NCBI RefSeq assembly: GCF_010509575.1
Contig: NZ_CP048437.1
Span: 1,116,001-1,180,000, forward strand
Source: Faecalibacterium duncaniae
GTDB taxonomy: Bacteria; Bacillota; Clostridia; Oscillospirales; Ruminococcaceae
DNA length: 64,000 nucleotides
Reading direction: 5' to 3'
The notes below the pieces were generated by a model that made no database searches, was not told where the DNA came from, and saw only the letters and a program-made list of their open reading frames with translations. Position 1 is the stretch's first letter. Each line of letters begins with the position of its first letter. Below are positions 13,826 to 22,991 of the stretch, one piece after another. A program made the position numbers and the translations under genes.

Positions 13826-16222
13826 TTACTTCACAGCAGAAGCGTGCCAGATATCGCGGGCGTAATCCAGCACAGAACGGTCTGCGCTGAAGATGCCGCT
13901 GTTGGCGGTGTTCTTCAGGCTCATCTGTGCCCACTTCTCGCGGTCAGCATACAGGCGCTGCAGGTCGGCCTGAGCACGGCGGTAATCCTTGAAGTCGGCC
14001 ATGACCATATAAGGATCGCTGGTGCGCAGGTTCTCGGTGACCTCGTGGAAGTCCTCGCCGTTCCAGCCGCGCTCCAGGAAGTTCAGAGTGGCATTTGCCA
14101 CGTCATCGCCCATGATGAAGGCGCTGGGGTGGTAGCCCACCTGCTTGAGGTTGTTGACCTCGGGAGTCAGCATGCCGAAGATCAGCTCGTTCTCCTTGCC
14201 GGCGGCATCGGCGATCTCAACATTTGCGCCGTCCAGCGTACCCAGCGTGATGGCACCGTTCAGCATGAACTTCATGTTGCCGGTACCGGAAGCCTCGGTG
14301 CCAGCCAGAGAGATCTGCTCAGAGACCTCGGCAGCGGGCATCAGGTGCTCGCTCAGGGAGACGCAGTACTCTTCCAGATAGACCACGCGCAGCTTGTCGC
14401 GCACGGCGGGATCATTGTTGATCAGGTCGCCCAGCTTGCAGATCATCCGGATCATCTGCTTGGCCATGTAGTAGCCGGGGGCAGCCTTTGCGCCGAAGAT
14501 ATAGGTCTTGGGGATGAAGTCGGCGTTGGGGTTCTCCTTCAGATACAGATACTGAGCGGCGATGTTCAGGGCGTTCAGGTGCTGACGCTTGTACTCGTGC
14601 ATCCGCTTGACCTGGCAGTCGAAGATGGAATTGGGGTCGATGACCTGGCCGGTGCTCTTCTCCAGATAGGCGGCAAAGTTCTTCTTATTGTTCAGCTTGA
14701 TCTCGTTGATGCGCTTCAGCACGGTCTTGTCGTCCGCATACTTGTTCAGCTTGGAGAGGTTGGAAGCGTCGTGCTTGTACTCTTCGCCGATGGTCTCGTC
14801 CAGCAGTTTGCACAGCTCAGGGTTGGAGGCCAGCAGCCAGCGGCGGTAAGCGATGCCGTTGGTCACGTTCTTGAAAGCCTGAGGCTTGAACAGGTAGTAA
14901 TCGTGGAACACGCTCTCCTTGATGATCTCACTGTGCAGCTTGGACACGCCGTTGATGCTGTTGGCGGTGTAGGCGCAGATGTTTGCCATGCGGACCTGGT
15001 TGTCGCCGATCAGGGCCATGTAGTTGATCTTGCCCTCGTCGCCGGGGAATGCCTTCTCCAGCTCCTCGCGGGCACGGCGGTTCATCTCGACCACGATCTG
15101 GTAGATGCGGGGCAGGGTCATCTTGAAGATGTCCACATTCCACTTCTCCAGAGCCTCGGCCATAACGGTGTGGTTGGTGTAGGCAAAGACCTTCTGGCAG
15201 ATCTCAAAGGCCTTATCCCAGTCAAAGCCGCACTCATCCAGCAGGATGCGCATCATCTCGGGGATGGCCAGCGTGGGATGGGTGTCGTTCAGCTGGATGG
15301 CGACCTTGTCGGCCAGATTCTCCAGCGTACCGTAGGTGGACAGGTGGTTCTGCACGATATCGCCGATGGATGCGGCAGAGAGGAAGTACTGCTGGCGCAG
15401 GCGCAGGATCTTGCCCTCAATGTGGTTGTCGTTGGGGTACAGCACCTTGGAGATCAGCTCGGCGCTGGCGTTCTTGCTCATGGCAGTGTTGTAGTTGCCC
15501 AGAGAGAAGCTGGACATATCAAAGTCAGGAGCCTTGGCCTGCCACAGGCGCAGCTTGGCAACGCCCTTGCCGTCGTAGCCCTGCACATACATGTCGGAGG
15601 GCACAGCCATAACGCTGTTGTAGTTGGTGTGCTGGATATAGTGGAAGCCGTGATCCCAGTTCTCGCGGATCTCGCCGTCAAAGCGGACCTCGATGGCCTG
15701 ATCGGGGTGGCTCTTCAGCCAGACCTGACCACCGGGCAGCCAGTTGTCAGCGCGCTCCTGCTGCCAGCCGTCCACGATCTTCTGCTTAAAAATGCCGTAC
15801 TCGTACAGGATGGAGTAGCCGGTGCCGCAGATGCCGGTGGTGGCCATGCCGTCCAGATAGCAGGCAGCCAGACGGCCCAGACCGCCGTTGCCCAGGCCTG
15901 CATCGGGCTCTTCCTCAAAGATGCCCTCGATGTTGATGTCGGCATCAGCCAGCACCTTCTGAGCAACATCTTCCAGACCCAGGTTGAACAGGCTCACCTT
16001 CAGGCTGCGGCCCATCAGGAACTCCATGCAGAGGTAGTATACCTGCTTGGTACCGGTGCCAATGGCCTTGGACTGGAACTTCTGGTGGTTCTCGCTCATC
16101 ATCTGACGGCAGATCAGGGCAAGAGAGCGGTAAATCTGCTGCTTGGAAGCAACGCTCAGATCCACGCCGTACTCGCTGGTCAGCTTGTCCTGAAGAATTT
16201 TTGCAAATTCTTTTGTAGTCAT
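13826..16222 (-). CDS. glgP: Glycogen/maltodextrin phosphorylase (GT35)
   Basis: Releases glucose-1-phosphate from alpha-1,4-glucans. At 798 residues it is the normal bacterial length. The PLP attachment signature EASGTGNMKFMLNGAITLGT is complete, with the lysine at about residue 651, and the N-terminal LGNGGLGRLAACYLD substrate-loop segment is intact. AGGAGTT precedes the ATG at 16222. The downstream GH13 gene suggests an intracellular glycogen or maltodextrin breakdown pair. Confidence 0.95.
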   Translation of the reverse strand: MTTKEFAKILQDKLTSEYGVDLSVASKQQIYRSLALICRQMMSENHQKFQSKAIGTGTKQVYYLCMEFLMGRSLKVSLFNLGLEDVAQKVLADADINIEGIFEEEPDAGLGNGGLGRLAACYLDGMATTGICGTGYSILYEYGIFKQKIVDGWQQERADNWLPGGQVWLKSHPDQAIEVRFDGEIRENWDHGFHYIQHTNYNSVMAVPSDMYVQGYDGKGVAKLRLWQAKAPDFDMSSFSLGNYNTAMSKNASAELISKVLYPNDNHIEGKILRLRQQYFLSAASIGDIVQNHLSTYGTLENLADKVAIQLNDTHPTLAIPEMMRILLDECGFDWDKAFEICQKVFAYTNHTVMAEALEKWNVDIFKMTLPRIYQIVVEMNRRAREELEKAFPGDEGKINYMALIGDNQVRMANICAYTANSINGVSKLHSEIIKESVFHDYYLFKPQAFKNVTNGIAYRRWLLASNPELCKLLDETIGEEYKHDASNLSKLNKYADDKTVLKRINEIKLNNKKNFAAYLEKSTGQVIDPNSIFDCQVKRMHEYKRQHLNALNIAAQYLYLKENPNADFIPKTYIFGAKAAPGYYMAKQMIRMICKLGDLINNDPAVRDKLRVVYLEEYCVSLSEHLMPAAEVSEQISLAGTEASGTGNMKFMLNGAITLGTLDGANVEIADAAGKENELIFGMLTPEVNNLKQVGYHPSAFIMGDDVANATLNFLERGWNGEDFHEVTENLRTSDPYMVMADFKDYRRAQADLQRLYADREKWAQMSLKNTANSGIFSADRSVLDYARDIWHASAVK

Positions 16223-16316
16223 AAGGAACTCCTATCCGCACACACACTTGTGCTGTTTTGAAATACGCAACAGGGAATTTCTCCTCTTTCCCTCTCCCTG
16301 TTACCACAACAAGAAC

Positions 16317-16345
16317 ATTATAATCAGTTCTATTCGTAAATGCAA
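16317..16345 (-). promoter_or_regulatory. glgP promoter
   Basis: On the minus strand -35 TTGCAT (16340-16345) and a perfect -10 TATAAT (16317-16322) are 17 bp apart. Confidence 0.78.
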
Positions 16346-16371
16346 GGAAAAACGCCGATTTTTGCCGTAAC

Positions 16372-16385
16372 TGACATTTTTGTCA
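16372..16385. repeat. Small palindrome in the glgP/zapA divergent region
   Basis: TGACA-TTTT-TGTCA, a 14-bp inverted repeat about 27 bp upstream of the glgP -35 box. It is a possible operator in a 330-bp divergent intergenic region that otherwise holds only AT-rich promoter-like sequence (including TATAAT-like boxes near 16450 for zapA). Confidence 0.35.
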
Positions 16386-16552
16386 CAATCTTTCTGGTAA
16401 ATATGCAAAAAATTCAAAAATAACACTTTCTCTTGGAGCGCATTTATATTATAATAAGAAGTGAACGGTTGTCCCGGCGGGGGCAAAAGCGTGCACCGGG
16501 GCAGGAAACTCGGCCACAAACTCCGCTCAGAGTAATTATTAGTGAGGATACG

Positions 16553-16942
16553 ATGGTTAATAAAGTGAGAGTGACCATTGCGGGCGCGCCCTATGCGATC
16601 GCAACGACGGATTCCGAAAAGTATATCGCCTCTCTGGCCAAACGGCTGGATGAGGATATCACCAAGCTGCTGGACACCAACGAAAACCTTTCGGTGACCA
16701 AGGCAGCGGTGTTCTGCGCCATGGATTATCTGGACGAGTACAAAAAGAGCACCGGCAGCGCCGAAAATATGCGCAGCCAGATCCAGGATTATATTGCCGA
16801 TGCCGCCAGGGCAAAGCTGGCTGAGGATAAGGTGAGAACGGAAAATGAAACGCTGCGGCGTGAAAATGATGCCCTGCGGGAGCAGCTGGCACGCCTGCAG
16901 GCCAAGCAGAAGGCCGACCGGGAAGCAAAGACGGAAGCGTGA
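16553..16942 (+). CDS. zapA: Cell division protein ZapA
   Basis: ZapA cross-links FtsZ filaments at the division ring. The ATG at 16553 follows GTGAGGA and starts MVNKVRVTIAGAPYAIATTD, matching the ZapA globular domain (to about residue 85); a longer upstream extension is not family-like. The 129-residue product ends in a strongly charged coiled coil (residues about 90-129). The U32 gene follows 40 bp downstream, a pairing common in clostridia. Confidence 0.88.
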   Translation: MVNKVRVTIAGAPYAIATTDSEKYIASLAKRLDEDITKLLDTNENLSVTKAAVFCAMDYLDEYKKSTGSAENMRSQIQDYIADAARAKLAEDKVRTENETLRRENDALREQLARLQAKQKADREAKTEA

Positions 16943-16982
16943 ATGGGGGGCGCGGTGAGCGCGCCGGAACAAAGGGAGTATT

Positions 16983-19052
16983 ATGCCAAAGATCGAGATC
17001 CTTGCCCCGGTGGGCAGTGAAGAGATGCTCCGCGCTGCGGTGTTCAGCGGTGCGGACGCGGTATATCTGGGCTTTTCGGGCTTCAATGCCCGCACAGGAG
17101 CCGGAAATTTTGATGCGGACAGCCTGAAGGAGGCAGTCCGGTTCTGCCACGCGCGGGGTGTCAAGGTGCACGTGGCACTGAACACCACCGTTTACGGCGG
17201 AGAGCTGGCCGCGCTGGCCGCTGCCGTGAAGGCTGTGGCCGAGAGCGGCGCGGATGCGGTCATCTGCCAGGATCTGGCGGTGGCGCAGCTCATCGGGCGG
17301 ATCGCCCCTGACCTGCCCCGCCACGGCTCCACCCAGATGAGCGTCCACACCCTGCAGGGCGCGCTGGAGCTGAAGGAGCTGGGCTTTACCCGGGTGGTGC
17401 TGGCCCGTGAGCTGAGCCTGCCCGAGGTGGAGCACATCACAAAACACTGTGGCATCGAGACGGAGTGCTTTGTCCATGGCGCGCTCTGCATGTGCGTCAG
17501 CGGCCAATGCTATATGTCTGCCTTCCTGGGCGGCCGCAGCGGCAACCGGGGCTCCTGCGCCGGGCCCTGCCGCCTGCCCTTTGAGGCAAACCCGCTGCCC
17601 GAGGGCAAGCCGGGCCGTCTGCACCACCTTTCCCTGAAGGATAACTCCGTCATCGACAAGCTGGATCGGATGCAGGCCGTCGGTGTGGCATCGGCCAAAA
17701 TCGAGGGCCGTCTGCGCACGCCGGAGTATGTGGCGGCGGCGGTCAGTGCCTGTCTGGCAGGCCGCGAGGGCCGCGCCTACGACCGTGACCTGTTGAAAAA
17801 TGCGTTCAGCCGCTCCGGCTTCACCTCCGGTTATCTGGATGGAAAGATCGACGGCACCATGTTCGGTGTGCGCAGCGAAGCCGATGCGGAGCTGACCAAA
17901 AAGACCTTGCCTGCCCTGCGCGAGCTCTACCGCCGCGAGCGCAGCCGGGTGCCGGTGCGGTTCAGGCTGGAGATCGAAGAGGGCGGCGAGAAGCTGACCG
18001 TGACCGACGCGGACGGCAACAAGGCCTTTGCCTACGGCGATGCGGAACCGCAGCCTGCCCGCACCGATCCCACCGAGAGCCTGCAGCGCAGCCTTTCCAA
18101 GACGGGCGGCACCCCCTTTGCGGTGGAAAAAATCGATGTGGAGATGGACGGCGGCCCCTGGTTCGTGCCGGGCAGTGCCGTGAACGAGCTGCGCCGGGAT
18201 GCGCTGGAGGCCCTGCTGAAAAAGCGGGAGGTCCTGCGCCCCTGGCCGGTACACGAGGCGGAGCCGGATGCTCTGCCCCTGCGCACTCTGCCGCCTCACC
18301 GCACCCTGCGCGCCCGTTTTGAAGCTTGGGAGCAGGTGCCGGAGCAGGCCCTGAGCGGGGTGGAGTATCTCATCCTGCCCATTGCCCAGGCCGACCGGGT
18401 GCCCCGGGAGTGGCGGGAAAAGACCCTTCTGGAGCTGCCGCGCGTGATGTTCGGTGCGCTGGAGGAGGACACTGCCCGCCGCATTGCCGCCACCCAGGAT
18501 GCGGGTTTTGCGGGCTATGAGGTAAGCAACATCGCTCACCTGCGGCTCTGCCGTGGCCTGCCGATGACCGGCGGCTTTGGCCTGAACGTCACCAACCAGA
18601 TGGCGGCGCAGTTCTACGCCGACCATGGCCTGAACAGTGTGCTCATCCTGCCCGAAGTCAAGGACAGCGATATCAGCACCATTGCCCCCACCCATAACGG
18701 CAAGCCTGTGCCCACCGGTGTGCTGGTCTATGGCCACATGCCGCTGATGGTCACCCGTGCCTGCCCGTTACAGAACATCCATGACTGCGCCCACTGCAAT
18801 AAAGCAGGGGAACTGACCGACCGCAAGGCCAAAAAGTTCCCGGTGCGCTGCGGCATGGGCGTGCGGACGATCTATAACCCCGTACCTATTTATATGGGTG
18901 ATAAGCCCGGTGCTCTGACTGTGGACTACGGCGTGGCCTATTTCACACTGGAATCCCGGGAAGAAGCTGCCGCCATTCTGGACAGCATCCGTGTCCACGC
19001 ACCCTTTGAGGGAGAGTTTACAAGAGGACTGTATTTCAAGGGAACGAATTAA
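16983..19052 (+). CDS. Peptidase U32 family protein (RlhA/TrhP-like)
   Basis: A 689-residue U32 protein. The N-terminal barrel begins EILAPVGSEEMLRAAVFSGADAVYL; the family signature ECFVHGALCMCVSGQCYMS is followed by SGNRGSCAGPCR, whose cysteines match the metal or iron-sulfur ligands of this family. A long C-terminal part (about 300-680) is of the extended type with a DUF3656-like insertion. Related long U32 proteins hydroxylate 23S rRNA or tRNA rather than cleaving collagen, so an RNA-modifying role is likely. It is probably co-transcribed with zapA. Confidence 0.85.
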   Translation: MPKIEILAPVGSEEMLRAAVFSGADAVYLGFSGFNARTGAGNFDADSLKEAVRFCHARGVKVHVALNTTVYGGELAALAAAVKAVAESGADAVICQDLAVAQLIGRIAPDLPRHGSTQMSVHTLQGALELKELGFTRVVLARELSLPEVEHITKHCGIETECFVHGALCMCVSGQCYMSAFLGGRSGNRGSCAGPCRLPFEANPLPEGKPGRLHHLSLKDNSVIDKLDRMQAVGVASAKIEGRLRTPEYVAAAVSACLAGREGRAYDRDLLKNAFSRSGFTSGYLDGKIDGTMFGVRSEADAELTKKTLPALRELYRRERSRVPVRFRLEIEEGGEKLTVTDADGNKAFAYGDAEPQPARTDPTESLQRSLSKTGGTPFAVEKIDVEMDGGPWFVPGSAVNELRRDALEALLKKREVLRPWPVHEAEPDALPLRTLPPHRTLRARFEAWEQVPEQALSGVEYLILPIAQADRVPREWREKTLLELPRVMFGALEEDTARRIAATQDAGFAGYEVSNIAHLRLCRGLPMTGGFGLNVTNQMAAQFYADHGLNSVLILPEVKDSDISTIAPTHNGKPVPTGVLVYGHMPLMVTRACPLQNIHDCAHCNKAGELTDRKAKKFPVRCGMGVRTIYNPVPIYMGDKPGALTVDYGVAYFTLESREEAAAILDSIRVHAPFEGEFTRGLYFKGTN

Positions 19053-19285
19053 ACCTCTCAGTCTCGCTTCGCTCGCCAGCTCCCCTAGTAGGGGAGCCCT
19101 TGGCAGGCCGTCGCGCTTTCGAGGGTGTACGCTTCGCTACGTTTGGCCCTGCTGATATTGGATTTTGTCCTGCGGCAGAAGATGATTTTGGAGCCGTAGG
19201 CGATGATAGCGAAAAATGAATCTTTTGCCAAGGCCTCCCCTACTAGGGGAGGTGGCAAAGCCGTCAGGCTTTGACGGAGAGGTTT
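19051..19285. repeat. MITE-like inverted repeat element, copy E (longest)
   Basis: 235 bp with near-perfect ends: AAACCTCTCAGTC on the left and GACGGAGAGGTTT on the right. Inner stems CAGCTCCCCTAGTAGGGGAG and CCTCCCCTACTAGGGGAGGTGG mirror each other, as do CCCTTGGCA and TGCCAAGG. The central 120 bp (19105-19222) contains no gene that I recognise. The element begins inside the stop codon region of the U32 gene and ends 24 bp before dut. Confidence 0.88.
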
Positions 19286-19308
19286 AGCAACAACTTATGA
19301 GGTATACT

Positions 19309-19755
19309 ATGGAACCGATCACCGTAAACTATAAAGTATTGGACCCCCGGGCCAAGGTGCCCGCCTATGCAACGCCGGGGGCAGCGGCGGCCGACCTGTG
19401 CGCCGTGCTGGATGAGCCGCTGACACTGGCCCCCATGCAGCGGGCACTGGTGCCCACCGGCCTTGCCATCGAGCTGCCCGGCCCCCACGCTGTGGCGCTG
19501 GTCTATGCCCGTAGCGGCCTTTCCATCAAGCACGGCCTGTGCATGGCAAACGGCGTGGGCGTGGTGGACAGTGACTACCGCGGGGAACTGAAGGTGCCCA
19601 TGATCAATCTGGGCACCGAGGCCTATACCATCCAGCCCGGTGAGCGTGTGGCACAGCTCTGCATTGCACCGGTGTATACCGCTGCCTTTGCTCAGGCGGC
19701 CGAACTGGGGGATACCCAGCGCGGCGCGGGCGGCTTTGGTTCAACGGGGAAGTGA
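19309..19755 (+). CDS. dut: dUTP diphosphatase
   Basis: Hydrolyses dUTP to dUMP, keeping uracil out of DNA. All five trimeric dUTPase motifs are visible: AAAADLCAV near residue 23, YARSGLSIKHG, NGVGVVDSDYRGE, GERVAQLCI and the C-terminal GAGGFGSTGK. The ATG at 19309 is favoured (148 aa, GAGG six bases upstream); an in-frame ATG at 19297 is possible. Its 3' end is adjacent to maf, another nucleotide-pool cleansing gene. Confidence 0.93.
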   Translation: MEPITVNYKVLDPRAKVPAYATPGAAAADLCAVLDEPLTLAPMQRALVPTGLAIELPGPHAVALVYARSGLSIKHGLCMANGVGVVDSDYRGELKVPMINLGTEAYTIQPGERVAQLCIAPVYTAAFAQAAELGDTQRGAGGFGSTGK

Positions 19756-19760
19756 AGCGT

Positions 19761-20315
19761 ATGAAAGATCTGATCCTGGCTTCCCAGAGCCCCCGACGGA
19801 AAGAGCTGTTGAGCCTGTACACGACGGATTTTACCGTCTGTGTCAGCGATTTTGACGAGGATGCCGTGACGGCGGATACCCCCGCCCGGCTGGTGGAACA
19901 GCTTGCCCGGGGCAAGTGCCTTGCTGTGGCCAAGGAACACCCCGGTGCCGTGGTGCTGGGCTGCGATACCGTGGTGGATGTGAACGGCGAGGTGTTCGGC
20001 AAGCCCCACAGCCCGGACGATGCCAGACGGATGCTCCGTGCGCTGTCCGGCGCGACCCACTATGTGCACACCGGTGTCTGCGTTTCCGATGGCACCCGCA
20101 CCGAGAGCTTTGTGGATACCTGCAAGGTCACCTTTTTCCCGCTGAGCGAGGAGGAGATCGAGCGGTACGCCGCCACAGAGGAGCCCTACGATAAGGCCGG
20201 TGCCTACGCCATCCAGGGCCGCGCGGCGGTCTGGCTGGATGCCATTGAGGGTGATTACTACACCATTATGGGCCTGCCCGTCAGCCGGACGGTCCGCCTG
20301 CTTGAACAGTTCTGA
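19761..20315 (+). CDS. maf: Maf family nucleotide pyrophosphatase
   Basis: Maf proteins hydrolyse dTTP, UTP and modified nucleotides and are linked to septum formation. The N-terminal signature LASQSPRRKELL is intact, followed by the acidic catalytic segments around CDTVVDVNGEVFGKP and YDKAGAYAIQG. GGGGAAG eight bases upstream selects ATG 19761; a GTG at 19752 would overlap the dut stop. It is followed by mreB, a classic Firmicute gene order. Confidence 0.9.
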   Translation: MKDLILASQSPRRKELLSLYTTDFTVCVSDFDEDAVTADTPARLVEQLARGKCLAVAKEHPGAVVLGCDTVVDVNGEVFGKPHSPDDARRMLRALSGATHYVHTGVCVSDGTRTESFVDTCKVTFFPLSEEEIERYAATEEPYDKAGAYAIQGRAAVWLDAIEGDYYTIMGLPVSRTVRLLEQF

Positions 20316-20374
20316 CAGTTTGTGCGGCGGAACGCACAGAAAAATGAAAAATACGGAAAAACTTGACAAAACGC

Positions 20375-20403
20375 TTGAGAAAACGTTGACTTGCGGCTAT
20401 AAT
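20375..20403 (+). promoter_or_regulatory. mreB operon promoter
   Basis: TTGAGA 20375-20380 and a perfect TATAAT 20398-20403 with a 17-bp spacer, about 95 bp before mreB. Confidence 0.75.
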
Positions 20404-20499
20404 AGAAACGTGTTATTCTGCGATAGGCGGTCAAACCCTGTGAAGTTTGGGCTGCTGTGCGTTTTGGAATAGACCGGAAATACGAAGGAGAGCTTCATT

Positions 20500-21522
20500 A
20501 TGAGTTTTTTGTCAAAGGACGTTGGCGTTGATCTGGGTACTGCCAATACCCTGGTTTACATGAAGGGCAAGGGCATCATCATGCGGGAACCCTCGGTCGT
20601 GGCTGTGGATACCAAGACCGATGAGGTGCGCTGCGTGGGTGCTGAGGCAAAGGCTGTCATCGGCCGTACCCCCGGCAGCATCGTGGCAGTCCGCCCCCTG
20701 AAGGATGGTGTCATTGCCGATTTCGATATCACGGCAAATATGCTGGAGAACTTCCTGAAAAAGGCCTGCGGCAACAGCATGTTCTCCCGCCCCCGCGTGG
20801 TCATCTGCATCCCCTCGGGCGTGACCGAGGTGGAGCGCCGCGCTGTGCGTGAGGCGACCCTCAAGGCCGGTGCCCGTCAGGTCTCTGTCATTGAGGAACC
20901 TATGGCTGCTGCCATCGGCGCAGGCCTGCCCATCAGCGAGCCCACCGGCAGCATGATCGTGGACATCGGCGGCGGCACCGCTGAGATCGCTGTCATCTCT
21001 CTGGGCGGCATCGTGGCCTCCCGCAGCGTCCGGATGGCCGGTGATATGTTCGATCAGGCCATCATCGCTTTCATCAAGCGCAAGTATAACCTGCTCATCG
21101 GTGAGCGTACCGCCGAGCAGATCAAGATCGAGATCGGCTCGGCCTACCCCATGGACCCCGAGATGACCATGGAGATCAAGGGCCGCAACCTGGTGGACGG
21201 CCTGCCCAAGAACATCGTCGTCCACTCTGAGGATGTGCGCGAGGCCCTGCTGGAGTGCCTGGTCAAGATCACCAGCGCCATCAAGGAGACCCTGGAGCGC
21301 ACCCCGCCTGAGCTGAGCGCCGATATCATCGACCACGGCATCACCCTGACCGGCGGCGGTGCCCTGCTGCGGGGCCTGGATCAGCTGATCCAGAGCGAGA
21401 CCGGCATTGATGTCCATGTTGCGGAGGACCCGCTGGATTGCGTGGCCAAGGGTGCCGGTGCGGTGCTGGATCATGTGGATGTTCTGCACGACGTGCTGGA
21501 CACCGATGGAGCTCACATGTAA
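20500..21522 (+). CDS. mreB: Rod shape-determining protein MreB
   Basis: Actin-like filament protein that positions the elongation machinery. At 340 residues it has the phosphate-binding DLGTANTLVY near the N-terminus, the second phosphate loop DIGGGTAEIAVISLGG, and the adenosine motif TGGGALLRGLD. GAAGGAGA precedes ATG 20500. It heads the mreB-mreC-mreD-PBP2 operon. Confidence 0.96.
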   Translation: MSFLSKDVGVDLGTANTLVYMKGKGIIMREPSVVAVDTKTDEVRCVGAEAKAVIGRTPGSIVAVRPLKDGVIADFDITANMLENFLKKACGNSMFSRPRVVICIPSGVTEVERRAVREATLKAGARQVSVIEEPMAAAIGAGLPISEPTGSMIVDIGGGTAEIAVISLGGIVASRSVRMAGDMFDQAIIAFIKRKYNLLIGERTAEQIKIEIGSAYPMDPEMTMEIKGRNLVDGLPKNIVVHSEDVREALLECLVKITSAIKETLERTPPELSADIIDHGITLTGGGALLRGLDQLIQSETGIDVHVAEDPLDCVAKGAGAVLDHVDVLHDVLDTDGAHM

Positions 21523-21534
21523 CGATGTAACAGA

Positions 21535-21569
21535 GGGTGCGGACGGCTCTGGGCTGTCCGCGCCCTTTT
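21535..21569 (+). terminator. Intra-operon terminator or attenuating hairpin
   Basis: GGGTGCGGAC (21535-21544) pairs with GTCCGCGCCC (21556-21565) followed by TTTT, between mreB and mreC. It may lower mreC expression relative to mreB rather than end the operon. Confidence 0.65.
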
Positions 21570-21588
21570 GCAATCGGAGGAAAACCCC

Positions 21589-22419
21589 TTGAAAGACTTT
21601 TTCGATACCTGGAAATTCAAGATCCTGGTGGGCATCGCGGTGTTTCTGGTGGGCATCATGGCCTACGCCGGTGCCAACGGCCGCCTGACTGCCGCTCCGC
21701 AGGAGCTGCTGAGCGTGGCGGCTGCTCCATTCCAGAAAGTGGCTGCTGTGGTCAGCGGCGGCGTGGCCTCCCTGTGGGAAAAGTACACCAGCATTGATGA
21801 CGTGATGGCTGAGAACGAGACGCTCAAGGCCGAAAACGCCGAGCTGCGCCAGCAGATGGTGGATTACGACCGCGTCAAGGCCGAGAACCAGGCCTACAAG
21901 GCACTGGAAAGCATCCAGAGCCAGCGGCCCGAGATGAGCTATCTTTCCAGCTTTGTCATTGGCCGTGACCCGCTGGATTCCTTCTATGGCTTCACGCTGG
22001 ACCGCGGCACACTGGATGGCGTGGCCGTCAACGATGCCGTGGTCAGTGACCAAGGCTACCTGCTGGGCATGGTGGTGGAGGCTGAGCCCACCAGCTGCAA
22101 GGTGATGACCATTCTTCACCCCAACTTCAACGCGGCGGGCGTGGTATCCCGCACCCGTGACAACGGCATCGTCACCGGCAGTTCCGAATACGCCGCCGAT
22201 GGCCTGTGCGTGCTGACCAACCTTGCGCGCAACACCCTGACGGAGAAAAGCGACCAGGTGGTCACCACCGGGCTGGGCGGGGTGTTCCCGGCTGACCTGT
22301 TGGTGGGCGTGGTACAGGAACTGGTGCCCGAGGTCAGCGGCAAATCGACCATTGCCGTCATCAAACCCGGCACCGACCCCCGCACGGTGCGCCATGCGTT
22401 CATCATTACCAGTTTCTGA
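21589..22419 (+). CDS. mreC: Rod shape-determining protein MreC
   Basis: Periplasm-facing scaffold linking MreB to cell-wall synthases. The start is a TTG at 21589, eight bases after a clear GGAGG; no ATG fits. The 276-residue product has a short cytoplasmic stretch, one membrane helix (about 10-28), a coiled coil (about 65-105, ENETLKAENAELRQQ) and the double beta-barrel domain (VGLxxxD-like GTLDGVAVNDAVVSDQG). This is the standard MreC layout. Confidence 0.92.
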   Translation: MKDFFDTWKFKILVGIAVFLVGIMAYAGANGRLTAAPQELLSVAAAPFQKVAAVVSGGVASLWEKYTSIDDVMAENETLKAENAELRQQMVDYDRVKAENQAYKALESIQSQRPEMSYLSSFVIGRDPLDSFYGFTLDRGTLDGVAVNDAVVSDQGYLLGMVVEAEPTSCKVMTILHPNFNAAGVVSRTRDNGIVTGSSEYAADGLCVLTNLARNTLTEKSDQVVTTGLGGVFPADLLVGVVQELVPEVSGKSTIAVIKPGTDPRTVRHAFIITSF

Positions 22420-22431
22420 GGAGGGACCCTG

Positions 22432-22965
22432 ATGGAATCACGCCGGAAACGCAGCCGGGGCCAGATCGTCAAATGGATCTGCTATGCGCTGCTGGGCCTT
22501 CTTTGTGCTGTTTTGCAGACCACGCCCGGGCTGTTCCAGTTCGGGGCGGCAAAGCCGCTCTGGCTGCTGCCGCTGGCGCTGGCGGTCGCCGTGTTTGAGG
22601 GCGAGTTCGCCGGGGCTGTCTTTGGGGCGGTCTGCGGCCTGATGTGGGACTGGCTGGCCGGGCGCACCGTGGGCATGCTGGCGCTGGAGCTGCTGCTGCT
22701 CTGCTTTGCCGTTTCGGCGGTGATGCAGCTCTACTTCAAGAATTCGGCCGCAAACTTTGTGCTCATTGCGTCTGCTGCCGCCCTGCTGGTGCTCACGCTG
22801 GACTGGCTGTTTTTTTACTACATGCCCGGTTACAGCGGTGCGGCCAGCCGCTGGCTGTGGTTTGTGCTGCCCACGGCGGCGCTCTCAGTGCCCGTCTGCT
22901 TCCCTCTGTTCGGGGTCGTGCGCCGCATCCACGAAGAATTTAAGATCGACAACGGCGTGGTGTAA
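22432..22965 (+). CDS. mreD: Rod shape-determining protein MreD
   Basis: A 177-residue integral membrane protein with a basic N-terminus (RRKRSRGQ) and about five hydrophobic helices, 12 bp after mreC. Sequence conservation in MreD is low; position between mreC and PBP2 is the strongest evidence. Confidence 0.85.
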   Translation: MESRRKRSRGQIVKWICYALLGLLCAVLQTTPGLFQFGAAKPLWLLPLALAVAVFEGEFAGAVFGAVCGLMWDWLAGRTVGMLALELLLLCFAVSAVMQLYFKNSAANFVLIASAAALLVLTLDWLFFYYMPGYSGAASRWLWFVLPTAALSVPVCFPLFGVVRRIHEEFKIDNGVV

Positions 22966-22991
22966 CGCACCCCGCGCCGGAAGGAGAATCC

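Noticed and set aside
13844..16261. 805-codon open frame on the plus strand opposite glgP
   Set aside because: It is the antisense shadow of the glycogen phosphorylase gene; high GC keeps the frame open and the translation is low-complexity Val/Leu/Gly/His with no family features.
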